Below are positions 37,478 through 47,764 of a stretch of DNA of 64,000 bases, one piece after another. The notes beneath the pieces are model-generated. The model made no database searches. It was given only the letters and a program-made list of their open reading frames with translations, and was not told where the DNA came from. Location: NCBI GenBank assembly GCA_963921825.1, contig OY997589.1:6634001-6698000 (forward strand), in the 5' to 3' direction. Both the position numbers and the translations under genes were made by a program. This DNA comes from Erodium maritimum. Taxonomy: Eukaryota; Streptophyta; Magnoliopsida; Geraniales; Geraniaceae. The stretch's first letter is position 1. Each line of letters begins with the position of its first letter.

Positions 37478-38220
37478 TTTTTTTGATCGGAGAGAGTGAC
37501 TGTGTAGAGGAAAGGAAGGAGGTTTTGGGGTTTTAGGGCTTTTGAAAATAGAGAGTCAGTGTGAGTGTTAACGGTTTGATTAAATTGGAGGGGATGACAA
37601 TTTTTGAGAGGAAGATACAATCACATGAGATCGAGAACATGGTACAGGTGTTATTCATTTTAATATTTTCTTTTTCATCTCTAACTTAAAAGTTTTTTTT
37701 GAAACGTGAAGATGTAGATATTTTATTAATCATGTCAATCGATCGTTATAAAAATTGGTCTATGACCCTAGGTTTCAGTATATGTCCGAGGCCTTTGTAA
37801 GGCTTCTGTTGTACTTGAACCCGTATTAGTAGTTTACTTTGTATAGTAGAGAAGAAAGACAACAAATAAACACAAAAACGAGATGTCCCTCCCTGTGATG
37901 GGACTTGGTTTACAACGGAGCATGCTCCGGCTGTGACTTCACCGATACTTCTCGTCGAATCAGACCGCTCTGGCCTCCGAAAATCATCATCGGATCAACC
38001 CACCCTGACGTAACCCACTAGGGTCTGCCCAAAACTGACGTAACCCTAAAAGGTCTTCGCAAACTCGATTTTTTCGGCCGTAATGTAAAACAGTAAACAA
38101 AGCGAGAAGACTCCATAGGAGCAAGAGATAAGAAGAGGAGAGACAACATGAGAAAGCTAAGAGGAGGTAACCATCGTCGACGACGACGTCGGCTAAGGTT
38201 TAGGGGTGTATGATTTCTCA
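37478..38220. other. NUP133 upstream region and GC-richer repeat scrap
   Basis: 37478-37600 is the presumed NUP133 promoter and leader side. 37880-38220 is a GC-richer stretch with broken Arg-rich frames, probably repeat-derived. No gene supported. Confidence 0.4.
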
Positions 38221-38320
38221 TAGAGCTAGAGGCGTTATATTATGGTATAGTTAATTCTCTAACTTAAAAGTTAAAAAATAATATAATGGATAAATAAACT
38301 CTTGTGATTTCATGTCACAT

Positions 38321-38806
38321 TTACAATTCACAAACTCCATACTTTGAAGCATATAGGTATGGGTGACATGTTTTTATAGTAATGTTTGCTAATTTGATGA
38401 ATACCATTCGATTGGATCCGTTAATTTGAACAAAATCATAATTCGATACTATGTAACTAAGGATGTGAGTATGAAATCGTTGGTTCCGGTTCCTACGCCT
38501 ACAGTTTTTCTCAATATAAAGAATATGTGACGAACATCCCAGGACTTGCTTAGTAAGTGACCACAACCCTTCTTCCTCTTCCGGAGTTCTCTCCCAGGAC
38601 TTGCTTAGTAAGTGACCACAACCCTTCTTCCTCTTCCGGAGTTCTCCACGGGTATGTGATTTGCCTGAACCCATCTTAAAACGCATTTTTGAATGATTCG
38701 CTTGCATTATGAGTACAATAAAAAAGGTATTGGGTTGTAAATTGTAATCATAATTAGCCGTATTATTAGTATGAAAAATATAAATAGCGCAAAAAATAGA
38801 GCTCAA
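38321..38806 (-). CDS. Uncharacterised 161-codon open frame with internal duplication
   Basis: An open frame on the minus strand in AT-rich DNA that contains a 55-bp tandem duplication. No family, promoter or splice signal is recognised. The duplication is not a multiple of three, so its two copies are read in different frames, which argues against a selected protein. Probably not a gene. Confidence 0.12.
   Translation of the reverse strand: MSSIFCAIYIFHTNNTANYDYNLQPNTFFIVLIMQANHSKMRFKMGSGKSHTRGELRKRKKGCGHLLSKSWERTPEEEEGLWSLTKQVLGCSSHILYIEKNCRRRNRNQRFHTHILSYIVSNYDFVQINGSNRMVFIKLANITIKTCHPYLYASKYGVCEL
38538..38647 (+). repeat. 55-bp tandem duplication
   Basis: Two adjacent copies (38538-38592 and 38593-38647) start CCCAGGACTTGCTTAGTAAG and are almost identical, implying a recent event. 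Confidence 0.9.
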
Positions 38807-39154
38807 ATATGATGATTACGAAAGTGGTAGCAATGGACAAGCATAGGAAAGAGAGTTCCTGAATTGGTTTGCTTCACAACTGACCCAAACTCTCACCATT
38901 TAACTTGATAATATCACATCTCTTTGCATTCTTCTCCACAAATTGGGAAATATTTAACTACAAAATCAACAGAAATACAACATTTGAACAATAAAAAAAA
39001 ATTAAAAACTTACACATGAAATATGTAGTTCTTCAAGGAAGAACTATATCAGTAACACACAAAAGTCGAGTTTTTTCTCCTATTTCCTTTCTGTTCCCTG
39101 AACAAAAAGAAGACTGAAAATACATACACATATAACCAGAGATACACAGCATCA

Positions 39155-40915
39155 TCAAGGTTCCAGCTTCAGTGAAACAACTCGACACTGTCTATTCCGC
39201 TTTGCTGCCTTCAGAAAAACAACTGACAGGCAAGATGGGGCCCACCATGGGCGCCGAACTTTTTGCTCCCCCTTTAGGCAAGCCACTGGAAATATATTGT
39301 GCAAGTCAATATTACTCGAGACTAAATATGTATAAACCAATCTTATTCTACAAACTATAAATCACTTCAAATTCATCTAGGCCCTTGGATCAAATATAAT
39401 AGACCCAGGATTTTAAAAAAAATCGTTAATGACATAAATTGTAAATACATAAATAATATAGAGAGAGAGTAACTATCAAATAGAAATTAAGTCTTATTGT
39501 GCAACTACGAATCCTGTAATATGCTACCATTGGAACCTGTAATGCAAATTGTTGGTGTTGGAACATGTACTGTAGCACACAATAGTTCCAACGGTTTGCA
39601 TTACAGGTTCTAACACTTTGTTACACTGTTCCAATGGTTTGCATTACAATATCTGACACTTTGTTACATAGTTCCAACGGTTTACGTTCCAACGGTACCA
39701 TATTACAGGTTCCAAGGGTTTGCATCGGCTCGTAGTTTGCATGATACGAGTGGTTTGCATCAGATAGTGTCTCTCTATATACAGAAAGAGTGTATATTTC
39801 AGGTAAAACCACATCTTAGAATACAAACTATGAACCAATACTAACCCTTGATCATTAAGATGGAAGGTTCAGATTTATAAAAAAAAAATCATTAATAGCA
39901 TGAAAGGTCAGTATACAGAACTTAGAATTTATTTTTATATTTATTTTATGATTAAAAAAATCCTATCAAACCCCTCTAAAAATCACTGGTCGCTGATCCT
40001 CTGATTCAAAGACTCAGATGAATTCTAAGTTTGTATTCAAAGAGAGGTAGGGTCAGATCCACTGATTTAAAAATCTCATATGAGTTGTTAGTTTGTATTC
40101 TAAGACAGATTTATACTCGAGTGTAAGCCTATAACTAAAAAGTCAACCTTGTTAATTGGGTTTGGCTAAGTAGTATTTTTCTTATATTTTTATTCTACGT
40201 GGGTTTGTATATGTCAGCATATATAAAAGGCATGTGACACTTTACTTGGATCCTTGATGTATATATGAACATCATTTTATCTCTTAAACATGAAACAAAT
40301 AGTCTATGTGAAGAGGACCTTTTATTCGCCTGAGTTCCTTGCAGAGTGTGATAAAATCTCCCCATTTCATGTGGCAGCGCCTTATAAATCGAAGAATCTG
40401 TTCAGTGGTGAACATAGACATGCCCTCTAAGTATTCTCCATTAACACCATTTTCTTTGAAAATCTGACGGTAAGTACCCAGTTTTATTTCTTCCAGCCAC
40501 CAACCAACATCCTGGTGGAGACAAAAAAAGTTTCATGAGGCAAGATATTTAATCAAACTAACTTATTAATCTATAACTTGTAAATTCAGTATTGAAGCAT
40601 GTAGCTTCATGTACAGAAGAAGATGCTAACAATAATCTTTCACATGACTAAAACTTGAAGTGACTCAACAACTAATATCCTCAAACTATAGCAATTCATG
40701 AAATGAACTACACCAAGTGATGAACATATAACTTGATACTCTTCGTTGTCTGGCCTTACTGAAGCAAGTAACCCAAAAAGATATGACCCCTTGGAGTGAG
40801 AAAGTCCCATGTAGGGAGAATACTCAGAGCACCTGCAATGCAGGACGAATTCAACAGGTGAATCGACAAAAAAGGTGGTTTTCGACCAGTCGCGCACCTC
40901 TGGGGCTAAGGAATC

Positions 40916-40948
<33 letters not shown>

Positions 40949-42109
40949 CTCAGTTTGCCCATGTACTCAATTCACCCACCTTGTGACCACTTGTCACGCA
41001 ACACATGGCCATTCGTCCGGATTCGCCTGGCTAATCGCCTCCAATATTGTGTGAGGCTGAGCTAACTACCTCCAGTGGGCTAATCCCATTGGAGATGCTC
41101 TCAGACAGGGTTCGCAAAACTAAGGAGTGCTTGGAGGACTCATTGGTAACCGAGGCTACCAAAATGCTTTGTATGCACTAGGATGTCAACAGGGTATAGT
41201 TGTGACTCTTATGGGATTGCAATAATGGCCTATATTTAAAATCTTAGGGTCCATAATTGCAACACTACAACGGCAAATTCAGGGAAGAAGCAGCATGCCA
41301 AACATCAACTCCCGCCTTTCCTTACTTGAGAAATAGCTTCTACCATACGGGTATGTATCCAATAGAAAGAAGACCTAAAAACATTATCATACTGCACTTA
41401 GAGCACCTGTAATGCAGGGCGAGTCGGCAAAAGAGGGGGGGTTTAGCGAATCATCACCCCGCTCAATCGTCTACCTTGTGACCACTTGCCACGCGACACG
41501 AGGCTATACGCCCCTATTTTCCCATGCTGCACCGGGCTAATACCACTGTGGGAAGGCTGGGCAAATAGGACGGTAAAAGGGATATTCGCCTGCGCTGGAG
41601 GCGATTAGCATTGGAGATGCTCTTAGGCAGCATTGAACCTATGAACTTCTCTAAATTTTCACGGAATTGAATCTTGAAGCCACCCACATAGATCAGTTCC
41701 AGATGATTCATATGAGTTAAATATCCATTCTTATAACTTAAATCTCAGCAGACAGTCCTTATCATGCTATACCCTTCAAAAAGCAAAACTTCCCACTTCG
41801 TGTAGGAAGATACCCAGAAATAAAATTGCATGTTAATGTGAATTTCAACAAAACCTAAATTAAGCAAAGAACTTCGTTGAGCATATGCATATGCAAACCC
41901 AAAACAGACTTAAATTCAGGAAATGTAAATGAACCCACTAGAATTAAAGTAACAAGGCAATTAATCACATATCAGATCTCAAAAATCACTAAAAATACAG
42001 ACAATTGAAGAGGGGGAATCCATAAAAACCCAAATTGAAAAGGAACCCAAAATACCTCGACAGTCCAAATGAAGAAATCGAGAGGCTCCGGCTGGTGCTG
42101 TTTGGCCAT
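39155..42109 (-). CDS. Small plant SAM-domain protein
   Basis: Three exons on the minus strand, 42056-42109, 40319-40511 and 39155-39285, sum to 378 nt (125 aa) and join in frame with GT-AG introns. The length matches the small SAM-domain proteins conserved in land plants. Residues about 19-80 form the sterile alpha motif, with the very conserved run MSMFTTEQILRFIRRCHMKW. The C-terminal 45 residues (VACLKGEQKVRRPWWAPSCL and onward) are a plant-specific basic tail that starts in the last exon. SAM domains mediate protein-protein association; the partner is unknown. Intron 1 carries two Harbinger-type MITEs and intron 2 several repeats. The gene looks intact. Confidence 0.92.
39340..40117. repeat. 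Direct and inverted repeat family in SAM-gene intron 2
   Basis: The word CTTAGAATACAAACTATGAA at about 39818 recurs in degenerate direct form near 39343 and inverted near 40090-40117 (GTTTGTATTCTAAGAC). This looks like one or two MITE copies; superfamily unknown. Confidence 0.45.
39584..39690 (+). repeat. About 43-bp imperfect tandem repeats in SAM-gene intron 2
   Basis: Units starting GTTCCAACGGTTTGCATTAC follow one another two and a half times, with related shorter pieces from 39520 to 39760. Confidence 0.6.
40827..41100. mobile_element. PIF/Harbinger-type MITE in SAM-gene intron 1
   Basis: 274 bp with termini GAGCACCTGCAATG (left) and GAGCATCTCCAATG (right, reversed), flanked by TCA at 40824-40826 and 41101-41103. 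It contains an uninterrupted run of 31 C at 40917-40947. Confidence 0.8.
41401..41622. mobile_element. PIF/Harbinger-type MITE in SAM-gene intron 1, second copy
   Basis: 222 bp with termini GAGCACCTGTAATGCAGG (left) and GAGCATCTCCAATGC (right, reversed), flanked by TTA at 41398-41400 and 41623-41625. It is closely related to the copy at 40827. Confidence 0.85.
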
Positions 42110-42727
42110 GGCCCCCAATTTCACCTATACACCCACAACAACCAAACAGCTAGCAGCTCAATTGATACCCAATTCTCATTTCAAAACAAACCCTTCTTCA
42201 TTTCATCGGAGAAGACCCGACCCGTTTGGTTTCCGAGGAAAAAAATACGGGAATTACAGAGAGAAAATGAAACTAAACTATCAAAATCACACACACATCA
42301 GCTTAAGAGCGAGACAGTGGGAGAGAGATCCCAAATTGATAGTAATTTGCTGCTCTTGCACTTTCTCGGAACCCAAACAAGCAGAGAGAGAGGGATGCCG
42401 AACTTACTTGCGTATGATTACAGAGAAGAATGTAGACTTCGGTACATTTGGGATGGAAAATTCATCAGAGCGACAAAAAAGAAAGAGAAAGTGAAAGCTC
42501 TTACCTCAAATACTGTAAATTTCTGTGTCATACAAGTTTTCTTCTTTATTTTCTTTCTAAAACATTTATTCGGACAAAAAAAAACATTTTATTTTCATAT
42601 TTTAGAGAATAGTGCGGTTGTGCCTTACGTGTTTGAGTCTTACTCTAATAAAAAAAAATTCAATATTTTATTGTGAATGTGAAAAGAGTTTGTAATAATT
42701 AATAATTTAGTAGTTCAAAAAAAATTT
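42110..42727. other. Upstream region of the SAM-domain gene
   Basis: AT-rich promoter-side sequence on the minus strand. A long open frame on the plus strand overlaps exon 1 antisense and is judged spurious. No other gene is seen. Confidence 0.5.
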
Positions 42728-42742
42728 AAAAACTAGTATGCC

Positions 42743-44408
42743 AGAGAGGAAGAAAAAAAACTTCTTCACGGTACCTGAAACCCCTTCTCTAGTTCTAGTC
42801 GTCTATCGCTATGGTACTCCCCTCTACTACGACCGCTGCTCTACCGTCTGCAGTGCCGCCTCTTGGTAATGATGATGCTGTTGCGGATGTCGGTCCTGTC
42901 GCCCCCGTGCTCGCAGGTCCCATCCAACCCCCGCAGACCGCGTCCGGTGTGGGGGATAAGACGCGACGAAGGAGGAGGCTGAAACCACTCTCTGCGACTC
43001 CTTCCTCGGTCATCGTCCTTGGGCAGCCTGGTCCTCCTACCGGCCTCTCGTCTGATCTACTCTCATTCTCAATGGGCACTCACTCTCCCTTGCCGGCTGC
43101 GAAACCACGGAGGGGGCGTCCGACTAGGCGTGCGGTTGCTTATCCTCCAAGCAACCTTATCTCGCCGTCTCTTGCGCCAATTCTATCCCTCCCACCACCA
43201 AACCCTTAGGAGGAGGATATGGGTCCTGTTACGTCGCCAACAGCCCAGAGAGGGTTGATCGCTAGGGTTCCAGTTCCGGGTCTTGTTGCCCCGCCAACTC
43301 TTGTTGTTGTACCACCAGGCGATGGTGGTCGGATCCCTGTGGTTGTTGCTCTGCCCCCACAGTACCATCACCCACATTGTTGATACGAGACTCGGCAAAG
43401 GGGAAGGCCCTCATGGTGGACCTTCCAAGAACGGATGCGGAGGCGTTAGGGTTGGGTTGGTGCCTCTCAAATCGGGACTGTATCCCCTTTATTCATGTCT
43501 GCTTGACTAAACCAGGTGGCATCGGTTGGGGTCGTCCGGTGACACTATGCATGAAATAGCCACCCTCACCTCCAGCTATAGTGGCTTCCGAAGTCCGGGA
43601 CTCTCTCGTGGCTCTTCAGGACGGGCTGTCCTCGTGCTCAATCGAGGATGAGGATGAGGACGAGGTTGAGGTACTGGTTCCATTCTCTCTCGTCATCTCC
43701 ACTGCCATTTCTAGGCAACAATGGGGGATGGTGGGTGAGTTGTGGTCGTCGGCACCACCCCGGAAGAAGACCCTCCTTCGGATCATCACCACGGCTTGGG
43801 GAAAAGCGGCTGAAGGCTTGGTCGTCAAGGAATTGGAACCGGACACCTTTGGGTTCTACTTCATATCGGCTGAGGCTCGGTCATGGGTTCGGGATTAGGA
43901 ACCTTGGTGTTTAGATAGTCGCGCCATGTTTTTAGGGGACCTCGATCCTTGTGCTCGGGCATTTCCAGAGTTGGATCGGGTGCAACTATGGGCACATGTC
44001 TGGGGTCTGCCACCGCTGGTGCGCACTGCAGCTGGAGCACATAGGGATGACCAGGTAAGGGCGGGGAAGCAGCCTTGCTAGGAGGAATGGTAAGTCGGAC
44101 ATGCATCAAGGATTGGCCCATGGAGGGGTCCTAGGACGATACTTTGCCTCCCACTACTACTGGAGAAATCTTTGGTCATTACTGATGTGACAGTTTTCAG
44201 AGCAGGACCTTCAGTACCATCTTCTCACTCGTTTTTCTTGTTGGCCCTTATGGCATCCAAACACTGTTAGTGGCGGTTCTAGTAGTACAAGGATTGGTGA
44301 ACTTCGGTTCCGTACTGTCCTTCTTTAATGGTCAGGTAGCTTGTTCCTTGATGCACATCGTTTTTTTTTATTTTTGAAGTTTAATGAAATTTTCAACTTT
44401 CGCTCAAA
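42743..44408 (+). mobile_element. ORF1-only LINE derivative with 15-bp target duplication
   Basis: Flanked by a perfect 15-bp duplication, AAAAACTAGTATGCC, at 42728-42742 and 44409-44423, with an 8-A tail at 44406-44413 overlapping it. The plus strand carries a degenerate ORF1 with a DUF4283-like core around 43770-43910 (LVVKELEPDTFGFYF, SWVRD), related to the copy at 60800-61100. There is a 3' end (TTTAATGAAATTTTCAACTT) but no endonuclease or reverse transcriptase, so it must have been mobilised in trans or lost ORF2 before insertion. Confidence 0.85.
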
Positions 44409-44423
44409 AAAAACTAGTATGCC

Positions 44424-45560
44424 AAAAAGTTTCGGGGCACAACTTCTCACAGTAACATCAAAGTAATAACTCAAACTACATAAAACATAACATACGTAAA
44501 AATAAGATGCAACAATATCATGAAACCATCGATAAAAAAACTGTTATAAGGGTTTGACAAACCGATTTGCTCGAGTACCTCCAAGATACTGTTGATGTAG
44601 CGACTAAAGTCACAGATGAAACTGTTAATGACGATAAGAAGGGTTGAAGATAACAAGATACTGACATCATGGTTGTGCATAATTGGACTAAAACATCCTT
44701 CTTGGGTCCCAACAGGCGGCGTCCTCCCTCTGATAGATAGTGAGGGCCCCAAAAACGTTAAGATGTTGAAATCAGAAAAGATTTGCGATGCTCCTATCAA
44801 TACTTGATGGATCCTCTGTCACCTACAAACTAGAGAGGAGGTGGTGTTAGATGCCCTCTCAATGGTTCCAATCATACTCATCGGGAACATGTAGAGGTGT
44901 TTACCACTCTTTATGTGTATTCTAAAAACTGCATCTGAATCCTCCAAGTTCCTTGCATCTATGCTCAAATAATCTATAATTGATCATGTCTCCAATCTTA
45001 AGATGGATATTGTGGCTTACAACAGTAGATCATGTGTTCGATCCCCACTCCATTCCACGAGGTACGTATGGGTAGGCTCACGGTAGAGTGTGGTGTATGG
45101 GAGGGAAGTCCTCCTAATCTAGTTGCTTCCTCCACATAAATCTGAGGGGTCCCCTATGACAAGATGTGACCCTTCTTGTGAGATGGAAGGAGCAGTGGCA
45201 CGCGGGTGCCTGACGGGATGTGATCTCTTTGTTCTGATGGATCCTTCTCAAATGTCTCCATTATCGTATACTTTTCTGTTCAATTCATTAGCACTTAGGG
45301 GAGGTTGGGTCTCCTGTCTGTGAAGGTTCAGCGGCAACGTAGTTCCTCCTCAAGCCTAAAGAGTCTTAGACGTGCCTCTGCTTTGGGCCTGCCTTTTAGT
45401 TCTCCATAGTATCCAACTATCCCGAGGTTCTACTACGATTCTCATGGAAAGGCCTCGGGCCCGAAGCTAACGGGACACGTACTAGCATGTCTACCGCATA
45501 ATCATAGTTTATAAAATGGTATGATATCAGTTCATACACAAGATTAAGTAAATATCGTAC
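44424..45560. other. Unclassified repeat-like intergenic sequence
   Basis: No gene is supported. A string GTGTTCGATCCCCACTCC at about 45033-45050 resembles a pol III B box, but no matching A box or tail was found. 45060-45480 is GC-richer and repeat-like. Confidence 0.35.
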
Positions 45561-45689
45561 CTTTGAGCATGTTTGTTAGAACCAAATCTGTCATGGTAGG
45601 GGTAGATGAGCATTTAGTTGAACCCAAAACCGCATATAAAATCCCCTGCTCATTCCATATGCATCATCGTTGACGACACGATAAATTCC

Positions 45690-46765
45690 CAACTCTCCGA
45701 TGCGGAAGCCTATTCTCATGTTCTAGGCCCCGACGGGTAAGTTAGACACTCATACCCATACTGAGAAATGTGTAAAGGCAATGTCTAGGGGCGCATATGC
45801 GAACACAACTCCGTAAAGTTCACCAACGACCGTTTGAAGGATCAGAGTTCACCTGACAACACACAAGCCCTTTCCCGAGCAGTCCGAAAAAAGAACCCCA
45901 CGATTTCTCCCTTAAGAGGACGGGCCACTACCCCCAGAAGTCTCCAGAGCTATACTAACGAACCCACCAAGGATTGTCAATGGAAATTTTGGGAGGATAG
46001 AACTCGTGCGTCTACCACATAAGAGAAGTTAAGCCCTCAAGTATGAATTTCAATCGAGAGAACTACCACCTCCCTTATGGAGAGGTTGTCAAGTCGTGTA
46101 CCAAGAGACTCCACCCCTCAAAGAGGACTCGCCGCCGTGCTACCCAATTCGAGCCTCCCCACGCAGATTGTCTTGTATTCGTCGAGGGTCGTTAGTGGTG
46201 TCGGTAGCACCACCAGACGGCTGGACGAATTCCAATTGTGACGACATGCTCCCGGTTTTCCTCACGGTGCATTGGCAACACCGTGTTTTGCTCCAACAAT
46301 AGGGATCACCAGCGAGCTCGCTTCCGACTCGCCCCCTCCTCATCCCTAGCGTATGTCTTGTCGAACCAAAACCCTCCTCTCTAGCATCCATCATCGCACC
46401 CTACTACTCCACGCCCCCAATAACTGCGAACGGAAGAGGGTCCTAATGCATGGCTCCCATACCGTTCGATGCCACCCCCTGGGTCTCTTATCTGTCGTTC
46501 TCCACCGGATCTCGTTGTGGGACCGTCAATCGTGCCTCGTGTCAAGGCCGAGGACCCAGTCCGATGTTGGCGCCGCACAGGTTCGTGTAGCCGTCGCCTA
46601 GGTTGTTTTGACGCATCACCCCTTGACGAGAGGGGAGGGGCGTTATTGTTGTTACCTCGAAGGCATAGGTCTCTATTACCATCGCCACTATCGCCGTTGT
46701 TGGTTCTCATCCCTCTAGATCTAGGATTCCGAGAAAATAGAGGGAGAACGACACACTAAAATACT
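45690..46765 (-). mobile_element. LINE ORF1-like fragment, minus strand
   Basis: On the minus strand it opens near 46740 with a T/C leader and an Arg/Gly/Asn-rich frame (from about 46710) typical of LINE ORF1 starts. It then matches 51900-52560 in degenerate form, for example GAGAAATG at 45761 and 51974 followed by similar spacing of CGACC, TTCACC and AAGAAC words. No ORF2 found; edges approximate. Confidence 0.45.
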
Positions 46766-47764
46766 CTTAAACACAAAATGCATTACTTTACAACACTTCT
46801 TTTTTTGTTGTATAAATTAGCTTTACACGATAGCGATTGCGACCGTGTGAGTTTCAGGTTGAAACAGTTTGACTTTGACCCTAAGATATTGGTTAAGTGG
46901 TTAACTACAAGGCCAAAGAACATGCATGTGCACGTGCAGCACGTGCACATCTCCGTCGTTCCGGGACCGGGACCATATGTCTCCTTCTCCTTGTTGATGG
47001 GATGCCACAGCTAATTATAAATTAATTAATCAAATCATCCAGATGGACTAATTAATTACTTTTATTCAATACCATATCATTAGCAAAGGGATACGTCCAA
47101 GATTCATGTATATGTTTGTGTCTCCAACCAAGTGTACATACATAGGAATGACACGTTGTTATACATTAGATTCTAGGATAATCATAAGCATTCATTTTTT
47201 TTCTGCAAGAAGTAAAGTTTCTAGATAATAATGGAACCAACATAATATTCAGATTACATGTATAGATAGCTGGTCTCTCGTCTTCTCACCCCAAAAGATA
47301 AAGATATTTAGGGTTTTGAACCAAATCGTAACCGACGTCATGATTCTCCCTTCCCCATCCCCCATTATTTTACCTCTCCATCCTTAGTCTCTCCTACAGC
47401 TACCATCGTTCTCCAACTCGATGTCGATCTTCATAGTACGAACTAAGAGCGATGAAAAAGTCAATGTTGACACACTATTGACTGGTTCAATGTTGATTGG
47501 CGTCTCTAGCCTACTCTGAACATTTTGTTACATGCTTTAAACAACGATTTGATGTGATTTCGATACAATCTTACATTAAAAAAAAAGGAACAAACTTAAG
47601 AAAACATTTTTTTTTCAATTATCCACAATCGTGCGTGCAAGAACCATACCATCCTTTTATACCATATCAACCTCATATATAGGAATAAGAATACACAACA
47701 ACATAACATACTTAACCATATAAACATTAGATTCTAAGTGCAAAAACCAGGCAAAGAGATTGTT
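46766..47764. other. Region downstream of the GRAS gene
   Basis: AT-rich, with the palindromic word GTGCACGTGCAGCACGTGCA near 46927-46946. The GRAS 3' untranslated region should lie at about 47500-47764. No other gene is seen. Confidence 0.5.

Noticed and set aside
42035-42676. 213-codon open frame on the plus strand
   Set aside because: It runs antisense across exon 1 of the SAM-domain gene and through AT-rich promoter sequence, has no recognisable family and ends in low-complexity Phe/Lys. Judged spurious.
45033-45050. B-box-like string as a tRNA gene or SINE
   Set aside because: No A box at proper spacing, no cloverleaf and no tail; chance match likely.
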